From Deinococcus peraridilitoris DSM 19664 (GTDB lineage Bacteria > Deinococcota > Deinococci > Deinococcales > Deinococcaceae): a DNA stretch of 64,000 nucleotides. The notes beneath the pieces are model-generated. The model was not told the origin of the DNA and ran no database searches. It saw nothing but the letters and a program-made list of their open reading frames with translations. The stretch covers positions 1,302,001-1,366,000 of the forward strand of contig NC_019793.1 of assembly GCF_000317835.1 (NCBI RefSeq), written 5' to 3'. This document shows, piece after piece, positions 9,436 through 18,727 of the stretch. Within the stretch, counting starts at the first letter, position 1. Each line of letters starts with the position of its first letter. Both the position numbers and the translations under genes were made by a program.

Positions 9436-9862
9436 GTTGATTCTCCTGGTCGGTCTCACCATTCGCTCGCCGTCTTCCGGGTGACCGGGTAAGGAAGACA
9501 GGTCGTTGCGTTCAGGAGGGCGGGGCAGGCGGAGTGAAAAAATGAGCCTGCGCGGGTGTGGGTTGCAGTCGTGCTGAGCTGCCAGCCCATCCACGAACGC
9601 TCTCAGTATGCTCTCACTCGTCTGACATCTTTCTGACGGGAGCCCAAGGGAACTTAATCACCCATGTGACGGCGATGTCGTGAAAACGCTATTCAGGCGC
9701 AGGGATGGCCACCACCCCTTTCCCATGTCAGAAAGACGTGAAACGTAAAGTCTTATGGCGGCCTTCATGGTAGGTGACAAGTCCTGACTTGAGACACCAC
9801 GGCAGGCAGCTGATAACTCCATTTTCTTACGCAATTCAACGGCGAAATCGATAAGGACAACC
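9436..9862. other. intergenic region, no intact gene recognised
   Basis: About 430 bases between two divergently oriented units. A 74-codon minus-strand frame (9658-9882) has no supporting features. The segment should hold promoters for the exported protein to the left and for the remnant to the right. Its right half is richer in A+T than the flanks. Confidence 0.35.
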
Positions 9863-10140
9863 ATGCCCAAATCCACCCACACGCTGCTCTCCTGCGGACC
9901 GCTGCCCTGACCGCCTGCAGTGGAGGGACGTCCGCGGTACGTCCTCTCTGTCGTCTAGAAACATCTACAGCAGGGTGTACCTGACCAACACTGCGAGCCC
10001 TGCCGCCGTCTCATGGTCAGTTGGGGCGTAGGTGAGCGCTCCCGACCTCGTTCAGACCGTGAGCGGCGTCAACCTGACCCTCCCGGTCCAGACGTCGCCT
10101 GAGCTTGCTGTCAGGGCAGGCTTCGGCGGACAACCGCTTT
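9863..10140 (+). pseudogene. frameshifted remnant of a small lipoprotein gene
   Basis: The ATG at 9863 has AAGGA upstream and starts MPKSTHTLL, but the frame stops at 9908-9910. A one-base shift restores a lipoprotein signal: LRTAALTACSGGTSAV, with lipobox LTAC. A further shift gives RNIYSRVYLTNTASPAAVSW up to a stop at about 10030. The next segment, SAPDLVQTVSGVNLTLPVQ, also reads like a beta-rich exported protein. No single frame spans the region, so this is read as a decayed gene. An intact small lipoprotein gene follows immediately. The reconstruction is mine and the ends are approximate. Confidence 0.4.
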
Positions 10141-10297
10141 AGACTCATCCAGTCCGGCGTGTCGGAATGTTAATGTTTCCTTCAGGCATCTCATGCCTGA
10201 ACGCGTGTAACCGCACCTCGGAGGCGAGGACCTTCACCCACTTATCCGGTCACCTGGGGTGAAGCGAGCCAATGGTGAGACCGCACGAGGAGACAAC

Positions 10298-10951
10298 ATG
10301 ATCACTTTTCACAAAACCAGCCTGCTTTGGGCCGCCCTTCCCCTACTCGCCAGCTGCGGCGCGATCGTCGGATCGTTTGTTCCCCCACAGACGGTGAGCA
10401 ATCCTGCCAACCTCGACGGGGCACAGCTGAGCAGCTCCAGCGCCCTGCAGCCGGCAGCCGTGCGGGGCAGCATCGAGTATGACACCAGCAAAACCAGCCC
10501 GCCTTCTCCTTTTGCCGACCTGAAGTACCCGAGTGACGTTCCCTTCGGGATGCGGCCGCACGCCATGAAGCTGCAGGTCAGCCTGACCAGGGCCATCGTG
10601 ACAGGCACCTGCGCCTTTCCCGAGAACGTCAAGCTGACCGTGCAGAGCTTCAGCGCGGCCGTTTCTGACGCTTCCGGCCAGGCCATTCTGAGCGGCCAGC
10701 CGAACCTGACGGTGACCCTCACCAAAACGTCCTCGGGGCTGGCTTCGGCCTCCTACGCTGTCAGCCAGCACACCCTGTCAGTCAGTGCGGACCGCGCCGC
10801 CACCGATCAGGCCATCAACATCTTGACGTCCGGCGGCCAGAACCATGCCAGCGCAGGCGCGCAGATTCTGGCCGACAAGGACGAGCTGGCCGGTTGCTCG
10901 ATTCAATTCACGCTTGGCGGAACCTCGATCACGCTGTCCAATTTCTCCTGA
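10298..10951 (+). CDS. small lipoprotein of unknown function
   Basis: 217 residues starting MITFHKTSLLWAALPLLASC, a lipoprotein signal with lipobox LASC. The ATG at 10298 has GAGGAGA 6 bases upstream. The frame extends further up to a GTG at 10259, but that would precede the ribosome site and add 13 charged residues before the signal. The mature part is rich in Ser, Thr and Ala. It contains two further cysteines (TGTCAFPENVKL and DELAGCSIQFTL) that could form a disulfide. The final LGGTSITLSNFS suggests a beta-sandwich edge. I do not recognise the family. It is convergent with the P450 gene, with which it shares a terminator hairpin. Confidence 0.75.
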   Translation: MITFHKTSLLWAALPLLASCGAIVGSFVPPQTVSNPANLDGAQLSSSSALQPAAVRGSIEYDTSKTSPPSPFADLKYPSDVPFGMRPHAMKLQVSLTRAIVTGTCAFPENVKLTVQSFSAAVSDASGQAILSGQPNLTVTLTKTSSGLASASYAVSQHTLSVSADRAATDQAINILTSGGQNHASAGAQILADKDELAGCSIQFTLGGTSITLSNFS

Positions 10952-10964
10952 ACAGGCGGTAAGA

Positions 10965-11009
10965 CTGAAACGAAACACTGCGGGCACAGCCCGCAGTGTT
11001 TCGTTTCAG
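10965..11009. terminator. bidirectional terminator hairpin
   Basis: Perfect 21-bp arms with a 3-base ACA loop; the left arm begins CTGAAACGAAACACTG. The outer part is A/T-rich on both sides (GAAACGAAA / TTTCGTTTC), so it can act in both directions. It lies between the stop of the lipoprotein gene and the stop of the convergent P450 gene. Confidence 0.85.
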
Positions 11010-11010
11010 C

Positions 11011-12372
11011 TCAGCGCCACTCGGACAGGCGCATCCTCAGACCGCCCTTGGGCCGCAGGGTGATCGAGGGCTCAAAGCGTGGGGGCGCGAGCAGCCGCAG
11101 ACGGAAACCGGGGGCCAGGGTGGCCAGCAGCAACGCCGCTTCCATCTGCGCGAAGGCCTGACCGATGCACACCCGTGGCCCCCCACCAAACGGGAAGTAG
11201 GCGTAGCGGGGCAGCGAACGCTCGAAATCACGCGGCAGCCAGCGCTCCGGGAGAAAATCGTCAGGCCGCTCCCAGAAACGCGCGTCGCGGTGCGTGACGT
11301 ACTGGCTCATGATGATGGGCGCGCCGGCGGGCAGCCTGTAGCCACCCACTTCCCAGGCTTCGCGGGCCACACGGCGTACCGACCAGGCAGGCGGATACAG
11401 GCGCAGCGTTTCCTTGATGACTGCCGAGAGGTAAGGCAGGCGCGGCAAATCTCCCAGGCAAGGCAAGGCTCCACGCAGCACGTCATGGAGTTCGGCCTGT
11501 AAGCGGGATTCGGCGCCCGGATGCGAGGCGAGCAGCGTGAACGCCCAGGACAGGGTGTTGGCCGTCGTTTCGTGCCCGGCTGAGATCAGGGTCTTGACTT
11601 CGTCGAGAAGCTGCCCGTGGGGCATGGGAAGGCCCGCGTCGTCGCGGGCGGCGAGCAGCATCGAGAGCAGGTCGCCGCTGTCCGGAGGCGTCAGGTCACT
11701 GTCGCGGCGTTCGGTGATGACCTGCCCGATCACCTGATCGAGGTCGTGGATGGCTCCGGTGGCGCGCGCAAAGGAACGCCGCGACAGGGGCGGCACAAAG
11801 CGCGGCAGGCCGCGCAGCATTCGTTCGTATTCGCGCAGGACCGTGTCGACGGAGGCACTGATGGTTCGGGTCGCCTGTGCGCCGCGTTCGGCGCTGAACA
11901 ACGTCTTGTTCACGATGTCGAGGGTGAGGCGCATCATGTCGTCGTGAATGTCGCGGACCTGGCCGGCTTTCCAGGCGTGTTTTTCGAGCGCGGCGAACTC
12001 GACCATCGTGTGGGCGTAACCTTCGATGCGCGAACGGTGAAAGGCGGGCTGGGCGAGACGGCGCTGACGCAGCCAGAAGTCACCTTCACTGGACAGCAGA
12101 CCGTTGCCGAGCAGCGGTCCGAGCACACGGTCGACACGCAGGCCTTTGTCGAACAACCGACCGGTCTGCACGTGCGCGAACTCGATGTCGCGCGGGTGAA
12201 ACACGAAATACATCGTGAATTTTCCTGCCTGCAGTCGGGCGACGTCTCCGCGGGTGCGGGCCACGAATCGAAAGTAGTTCAGCACGTCACGCGCCATCAT
12301 GGGCGCGTGCCCCAGACGTGGAAAACCTCGCGGCATGGGCGGTTCGCGCAGAGTCCCGGACACGGCGGTCAT
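11011..12372 (-). CDS. cytochrome P450
   Basis: Heme-thiolate monooxygenase, 453 residues. The I-helix oxygen-activation motif AGHETT is near residue 266. The K-helix ExxR is in KETLRLYPP. The PERF-like PERW and the heme loop FPFGGGPRVCIG follow, with the ligand Cys402. There is no fused reductase domain, so it needs separate ferredoxin or flavodoxin partners. In D. radiodurans a P450 (CYP287A1) hydroxylates the carotenoid on the way to deinoxanthin; whether this is the orthologue cannot be decided here. A TATGAT box lies 6 bases before the ATG, so the mRNA is probably leaderless. Confidence 0.92.
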   Translation of the reverse strand: MTAVSGTLREPPMPRGFPRLGHAPMMARDVLNYFRFVARTRGDVARLQAGKFTMYFVFHPRDIEFAHVQTGRLFDKGLRVDRVLGPLLGNGLLSSEGDFWLRQRRLAQPAFHRSRIEGYAHTMVEFAALEKHAWKAGQVRDIHDDMMRLTLDIVNKTLFSAERGAQATRTISASVDTVLREYERMLRGLPRFVPPLSRRSFARATGAIHDLDQVIGQVITERRDSDLTPPDSGDLLSMLLAARDDAGLPMPHGQLLDEVKTLISAGHETTANTLSWAFTLLASHPGAESRLQAELHDVLRGALPCLGDLPRLPYLSAVIKETLRLYPPAWSVRRVAREAWEVGGYRLPAGAPIIMSQYVTHRDARFWERPDDFLPERWLPRDFERSLPRYAYFPFGGGPRVCIGQAFAQMEAALLLATLAPGFRLRLLAPPRFEPSITLRPKGGLRMRLSEWR

Positions 12373-12378
12373 GCCACC

Positions 12379-12384
12379 ATCATA
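12379..12384 (-). promoter_or_regulatory. -10 box of leaderless P450 mRNA
   Basis: TATGAT read on the minus strand, separated by GGTGGC from the ATG at 12370-12372. This spacing places the transcript start at or next to the start codon. Confidence 0.55.
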
Positions 12385-12611
12385 CGGGCCGCGCCGTCCG
12401 CTTTCTGGCGGGCAGAGCGGCGGGCAGAGCGTCTTTCCGGGATGGGGCGCGGGTTACCCGGGTATCTGTGTCAGATGCATTCGAAAAGTTACGCACCCCG
12501 CCCGTGAACAAAGCGCGGCGGCTCCGGTCATCGCTTTTGGCAGCGAAAACGCCCCCATCAGCCGGCAAGGTCAACGTGCCCGGGCAAGCGAGCTGCGACC
12601 TGCAGTCATTC

Positions 12612-12625
12612 TGAAAGCGTTTTCA
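12612..12625. promoter_or_regulatory. LacI-type operator candidate (distal)
   Basis: TGAAAGCGTTTTCA is a near-palindrome with the LacI/GalR-family core AAnCGnTT. It lies about 90 bases upstream of the -35 box at 12717. Confidence 0.5.
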
Positions 12626-12692
12626 TAAGGCTGCCGGAAAAGCCCCAAAACAGAGTCAACAAACAACTTCCGACCCCGAAGCAGGCGAGAAA

Positions 12693-13964
12693 GTGTTCAG
12701 CAAAAACGTTTCAGGATTGACAGCGTTTTCAGGTGCTGCTTATACTCGTCGCAAGTTCAAAGAAAAACGACTCTCGACCACGGCAGTCGTTTCCGGCGAG
12801 TACGTCCGCGCCCGCATCAAGGGAGTCCCCTACCGGCCAATCGACCGCACTGCCTACGCCGAACTGGCCTGGAGCTTCGAGAACGACACCCAGGGCTTTG
12901 GCGTCAACAGCGACAGCCCCGACAAAACCGTGACGGTCACGCACGATCGTGGCGCCCTGAAACTCTCCAGCCTGGGGGCCAGCAATGATGTCTCGACAGG
13001 CGGCTTCTGGAGCAACCTGCGCATTTCCGCCGACGGCAGCAGCGTCAAACCCAACATCCTGGGCGCCAAGTCGATCAGCATGGATGTCTTCGTTCCTGCC
13101 CCCACCACCGTCTCCATTGCCGCAGTTCCGCAGAGCTCGAACAACGGCTGGACCAGCCCGGCGCGGGCAGTTGTCCTCACGGCGGATCAGTTCACCCTGC
13201 AGCCTGATCAGCGTTACAAGGCCACCCTGATCCTCACGGACGCCGACGCCCCGAATCTACAAAAGATCGCCGAAGACGAAACCAACAACGTCCTGTCGAA
13301 CATCATCTTCTTTGTCGGCACCGCCAGCACGGCCAGCAACGACACCGTGTGGCTGGACAACATCACCTTCCACGGCCACCGTGTCGCGGCGCCCGTGATT
13401 CATGATCCACTGGGCACAGCCACCCTGCCTTCTTCGTTCGAAAACGGCACCCGACAAGGCTGGGACTGGGACGGAGAGTCCGGCGTGAAAAGCGCCCTGA
13501 GAGTACAGCAGGCCAATGGCTCGAACGCCCTGTCCTGGGAAGTCATCTACCCGGACGTGAAACCCGCGGGTGGCTGGGCGTCGGCCCCGCGGCTGGTCCT
13601 GAATAAATCCGACCTCACGCGCGGTGTGAATTCACACCTGACCTTTGATCTGTACCTCCAGCCGGAACGCGCGAGTGCCGGGGCCCTGCAGGTGAACCTG
13701 GCGTTCGGGCCGCCCAGCCTGGGCTACTGGGCCCAAGCCAGTGAAACCGTCCAACTCGACCTGACCACCCTGGGTAGCCTGCCCAGAACGCCGGACGGGC
13801 TCTACCACGTCAAGGCGACCTTCGATCTGACCAAGATCAACGACGCCAAAGTGCTGGCCCCGGATACCCAGCTTGGCAAGATCACCCTGGTCGTGGCGGA
13901 CATCAACAGCAACTACGCCGGAAAGATGTACCTCGACAACGTCCGCTTCTCCGGTGCGCCCTGA
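12693..13964 (+). pseudogene. orphan mannanase-type CBM27 tandem without catalytic domain
   Basis: An open frame of about 423 codons whose readable part is carbohydrate-binding sequence. A first module starts near ELAWSFENDTQGFGVNSDSP (about residue 58). A second starts at LPSSFENGTRQGWDWDGESG (about residue 246). Both look like CBM27 modules found at the C-terminus of beta-mannanases, each ending in a DTVWLDNITFHG or [10 protein letters not shown] strand. No glycosidase domain and no signal peptide precede them. The only start in frame, GTG 12693, lies upstream of the promoter at 12717-12746, and there is no in-frame ATG, GTG or TTG between the predicted transcript start and the first module. 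I therefore read it as the 3' part of a mannanase gene joined to its own or another promoter by deletion. A terminator follows. The binding preference (mannan) is inferred from the family. Confidence 0.6.
12703..12746 (+). promoter_or_regulatory. sigma-A promoter with proximal LacI-type operator
   Basis: TTGACA at 12717-12722 and TATACT at 12741-12746 are separated by 18 bases, the strongest promoter match seen in this window. AAAACGTTT (12703-12711) just upstream fits the AAnCGnTT core. A further half-like AGCGTTTTC lies inside the spacer (12722-12730). Repression by a LacI/GalR-family sugar regulator is inferred from these motifs. Transcription should start near 12754, inside the reading frame annotated next. 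Confidence 0.65.
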
Positions 13965-14008
13965 GCCCGACTGACCCTGCCGGACACCCAGCCTGTCCGC
14001 TTCACAAG

Positions 14009-14042
14009 AAAAGGCCCTCCGGTAGTCACCGGAGGGCCTTTT
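14009..14042 (+). terminator. rho-independent terminator after the CBM27 frame
   Basis: Perfect 15-bp arms AAAAGGCCCTCCGGT / ACCGGAGGGCCTTTT with a 4-base loop. It ends in a T run on the plus strand and in TTTT on the minus strand, so it may serve both directions. Confidence 0.85.
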
Positions 14043-14134
14043 CTGTGCGCAAGGCCGCGTGTCCGTTGCCGCCCACGCGGAGAGCACGGGTACTCCTCCT
14101 CGTACCGACGACCGGCCCTGCAGGCAGTGTGGCG

Positions 14135-14401
14135 TCAGGACGCGCTGCTGATGAGACCGCGCAGCAGCGCCACGACCACGAGACCCAGCAGGGCAAGCAA
14201 GGCCGCGAACGCCAGGGACCGGTCGCGGCGGACATGTCTGACAACCACGACCACGGCGGCCAGCACCGGCGCCACCAGCAGCGCCAGCACCCCCAGGGAA
14301 ACGAAGACCGGCACGAACAGTCCGATCAGGAGCAGCGTGAGGGTCACCCAGAACGCCGCGGGAAACAGCCAGAAAGGCAGGATGGGTTTCGGCATCGTCA
14401 C
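14135..14401 (-). CDS. small three-helix membrane protein downstream of TSUP gene
   Basis: 88 residues, nearly all hydrophobic. Three predicted membrane helices lie at about residues 9-28, 31-54 and 63-84, with the short basic loop RHVRRDR between the second and third. The GTG start overlaps the TGA of the upstream TSUP gene (GTGA), so the two are translationally coupled. A second possible start is the ATG two codons later. Small three-helix proteins (DUF1634 type) often follow TSUP genes. This assignment rests on context and helix pattern only. Confidence 0.65.
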   Translation of the reverse strand: MTMPKPILPFWLFPAAFWVTLTLLLIGLFVPVFVSLGVLALLVAPVLAAVVVVVRHVRRDRSLAFAALLALLGLVVVALLRGLISSAS

Positions 14402-15149
14402 ACCCAGTACTTGAACAGCAGTTGCCCTGCCGTGAAGATCAGCAGGATCGAGAAGAAGAGTTTCAGGCGCGCTGCCGGGATGCGCTGCTGCAGGCTGGCA
14501 CCCGCACGCGCGCCGATCAGCACGCCCAGCGCGACCGTGCCGGCCAGCTGCACGTCGAGCAGGCCGCCCGCGTGGTACACCATGGCGTTGCCGACGGCGG
14601 TGAGGCCCATGATGAAGGTGCTGGTGGCGATGGCTTCACGAATGGGAATACCGGCCAGCAGGTTCATGACCGGCACCTGCACGGTGCCGCCGCCGATGCC
14701 GAGCAGGCCGCTCATGACCCCCGCAAAAGTCATGGCAGGAGGCACCAGCGGCGAAGGCGTGTCGAGCTCCACCTCGATGCGCTTCATGCCGCGCAGCAGG
14801 GTGTAGGCGCTGTAAAGCAGCAGCAGCGCGAACACCAGTGCCACCCAGCGGGCGGGTAGCACCAGACCCAGCAGGCTGCCCATCGCGCCGCCGACCACCG
14901 TATAGGGCGAGAGCAGGTACCCGACGCGGGCGCGCACCAGGCCGCGCTGCAGGTAGGCCGCCGCGCCCGAGAGGCCCACCGCCAGCACCCCGACCTGACT
15001 GGCCGCCACGGCCTGCTGGATGGTGATGTCGCGGCCAAAAAGCGGCAGCACGAACTCCAGCGCGGGCACCACCACCACACCACCGCCGAGACCGAGAATG
15101 GCGCCCAGCACGCCCGCAAGCAGCCCCACCGCCAGGATCGCCAGAATCA

Positions 15150-15150
<1 letters not shown>
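14398..15150 (-). CDS. TSUP (TauE/SafE) family membrane transporter
   Basis: Inner-membrane permease of 250 residues with seven or eight hydrophobic helices. The family moves sulfite, sulfonates or related organosulfur anions. The glycine-rich motif [17 protein letters not shown] near the N-terminus and its repeat [18 protein letters not shown] near residue 150 are the two inverted halves typical of the family. The start overlaps the stop of the gamma-glutamyltransferase gene (TGATG), and the next gene overlaps its end, so the three form one operon. With a gamma-glutamyl peptide hydrolase upstream, export of sulfur products from glutathione-like substrates is a reasonable inference, not a proof. 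Confidence 0.85.
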
Positions 15151-16736
<1,586 letters not shown>

Positions 16737-16811
16737 AAAAACCTCACTGAACTGCCGCCCGGGCCGCAGGCGGAGCATACAACAGAAACGAGGGAGCAGA
16801 TCTGGGTCTTT

Positions 16812-16845
16812 AAAAGTCTGGTGGGGCACCTACGGGCGCCCCACC
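16812..16845 (-). terminator. terminator or attenuator between dppC-like and GGT genes
   Basis: Arms GGTGGGGC (16820-16827) and GCCCCACC (16838-16845) are followed on the minus strand by AGACTTTT. It sits just after the permease stop codon. Some read-through or a separate promoter must supply the GGT gene. Confidence 0.7.
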
Positions 16846-16850
16846 ACTGT

Positions 16851-17726
16851 TTACCGGCGCCCGCGGGGATCGAGGGCTTCGCGCAGGCCGTCACCCACCA
16901 GATTAAAGGCCAGCACGGTCGCAAAGATCGCGATGCCGGGAAACACCGCCATCCAGGGCCCCTCGGCCAGGTAGCCGCGCGCGGTGTTGAGCATCGAGCC
17001 CCAACTGGGCGTGGGTGGCTGCACGCCCAGTCCCAGAAAGGACAAACTGGCCTCGGCCAGCACGGCCGTGGCAATGGCCAGCGAGGTCTGCACGATCAGG
17101 GGCCCGCTGATGTTAGGCAGCAGATGCCGAAAGACCGTGCGCGCGTTGCTGGCGCCGAGGGCCTGGGCGGCCTGCACGTACTCGCGTTCGCGCTGCGCCA
17201 GCACTTCACCGCGCGCGACCCGCGCAAAAGCCGGGGCCGACACGATGGCGATCGCCAGCATGGTGTTCTGCAAACTGGGGCCCAGAATGGCCGCCAGGGT
17301 GATGGCCAGCACCAGGAACGGCAAGGCGAGCATGGCGTCCACGACGCGCATGATCAGCTCGTCCACCCAGCCGCGGAAGAAGCCGGCGATCAGGCCGAAG
17401 AAGGTGCCGCTCAGCATGGCCATCGTGACCGAGACCAGGCCCGCGCTGAGCGAGACCCGCGCGCCGTACAGCACCCGTGTCAGGATGTCGCGGCCAAGTT
17501 CGTCGGTGCCAAACCAGTGGTTGGCGCTGGGCGCGGCGCGCAGGTCGGTAAAGAAGATCTGCGCGGGGTCGTAGGGACTGATCACCGGGGCCAGCAGGGC
17601 CAGCACGCTGACCAGCAGCAGGATCACAAATCCGAAGACCGCGAGTTTGTTGGCCAGGAAGCGCTTGAGGGCCTTGCTTTTGCGCCAGCTGCTCTTGCTC
17701 GGGCGGAGGGTTTCGGTGGCCTGCAT
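16851..17726 (-). CDS. dipeptide/oligopeptide ABC permease, DppC type
   Basis: Inner-membrane subunit of a peptide importer, 291 residues. It has the N-terminal OppC/DppC segment (FLANKLAVFGFVILLLV, then SPYDP) and WFGTDELGRDILTRVLYGAR. The cytoplasmic EAA loop is YVQAAQALGASNARTVFRHLLPN, which contacts the ATPase. Six helices are predicted. Its ATG overlaps the stop of the upstream permease gene (TGATG), so translation is coupled. No ATPase genes are found in this operon; the importer must borrow DppD/DppF-like subunits encoded elsewhere. The frame also opens with GTG one codon earlier. Confidence 0.9.
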   Translation of the reverse strand: MQATETLRPSKSSWRKSKALKRFLANKLAVFGFVILLLVSVLALLAPVISPYDPAQIFFTDLRAAPSANHWFGTDELGRDILTRVLYGARVSLSAGLVSVTMAMLSGTFFGLIAGFFRGWVDELIMRVVDAMLALPFLVLAITLAAILGPSLQNTMLAIAIVSAPAFARVARGEVLAQREREYVQAAQALGASNARTVFRHLLPNISGPLIVQTSLAIATAVLAEASLSFLGLGVQPPTPSWGSMLNTARGYLAEGPWMAVFPGIAIFATVLAFNLVGDGLREALDPRGRR

Positions 17727-18670
17727 CACTGGTACCTGATCCTTGGGTCGACTGCGGCGTAGGCGAGGTCCACCAGAAAGCTGACGGCGAAGACCGCGAT
17801 GGCCGAGGTGATCACCACGCCCTGAATGACGGGCAGATCACGCGTAAAGACCGCGTCGACCAGCAGGCGCCCGAAACCGGGAATGCTGAAGATCTGCTCG
17901 GTGATGACCGCGCCGCCCAGCAGACCGCCCAATTGCAGTCCGAAGGCGGTGATGACGGGAATCAGGGCGTTGCGCAGGCCGTGTTTCATGATCACGGTAT
18001 AACCCGCGATGCCCTTGGCACGCGCGGTCCGGACGTAGTCCTGGGCGAGCGCCTCGGTCATGCTGGCCCGCAGGTAGCGCGTCAGCACGGCCGCCGCTGC
18101 CGTGCCCAGGGTGATGGCGGGCAGTACCAGCAGGGTCAGGTTTCGCGCTGGATTCTCGAAAAAGGAGACGTAACCGCTGGCGGGTACCCACGCGAGGCGC
18201 ACGCTGAACACGTAGATCAGCATGATGCCCAGAAAGAAATTCGGAACGCTGATTCCCGCGAGTGAGAAGAGCGTCACCAGGCGGTCGGTTTTGCCTCCGG
18301 GCCGCAGGGCGCTGATCAGCCCGGCAGGCAGCGCGATCAGCAGCGCGAGCAGCATCGACAGCAGCGCGAGCTGCGCGGTGGTGGGCAGTTTCTCGGCGAT
18401 CAGGGAAGCGACGCTGGTGTTGTCCTTGACGCTGACGCCGAAATCAAAACGCAGCGCGTCAAGCAGCCAGCTGGCGTACTGCACGGGAAGGGGCCGGTCA
18501 AGGCCCAGGCTGCGGCGCAGTTCCGCGAGCGCCTGGGGCGTCGACTCCTCTCCAAGCAGCAGACGCGCCGGATCGCCGGGCAGCAGGTGGACCATGGCGA
18601 ACACCAGCACCGTCACCACGAGCAGGGTCGGCAGGGTCGAGAGAAAGCGACGCAAAGCAAATTGAATCAC
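17726..18670 (-). CDS. dipeptide/oligopeptide ABC permease, DppB type
   Basis: Partner membrane subunit, 314 residues. It begins with the standard DppB N-terminus (IQFALRRFLSTLPTLLVV, then VHLLPGDPARLLLG). The EAA loop is DYVRTARAKGIAGYTVIMKHGLRNALIPV, and the C-terminal GAVITEQIFSIPGFGRLLVDA matches the family. The open frame reaches 18706, but the GTG at 18668-18670 has GGAGGA just upstream and gives the expected family start. The upstream extension would also run into the intercistronic hairpin. Confidence 0.9.
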   Translation of the reverse strand: MIQFALRRFLSTLPTLLVVTVLVFAMVHLLPGDPARLLLGEESTPQALAELRRSLGLDRPLPVQYASWLLDALRFDFGVSVKDNTSVASLIAEKLPTTAQLALLSMLLALLIALPAGLISALRPGGKTDRLVTLFSLAGISVPNFFLGIMLIYVFSVRLAWVPASGYVSFFENPARNLTLLVLPAITLGTAAAAVLTRYLRASMTEALAQDYVRTARAKGIAGYTVIMKHGLRNALIPVITAFGLQLGGLLGGAVITEQIFSIPGFGRLLVDAVFTRDLPVIQGVVITSAIAVFAVSFLVDLAYAAVDPRIRYQ

Positions 18671-18686
18671 GGGTTCCTCCGAAGTG

Positions 18687-18718
18687 AGCGGGCGCCAGGC
18701 TTGCACCTGGCGCCCGCT
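18687..18718. terminator. intercistronic hairpin between SBP and permease genes
   Basis: Perfect 13-bp arms AGCGGGCGCCAGG / CCTGGCGCCCGCT with a 6-base loop and no T run. It sits directly after the binding-protein stop codon. Hairpins in this position commonly stabilise the upstream mRNA or reduce read-through, so that binding protein exceeds permease. Confidence 0.65.
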
Positions 18719-18727
18719 GGGCGTGGG

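Noticed and set aside
9658..9882. A 74-codon minus-strand frame starting MWVDLGMVVLIDFAVELRKK.
   Set aside because: No ribosome site, and it overlaps the start of the frameshifted lipoprotein remnant on the other strand. No recognisable product.
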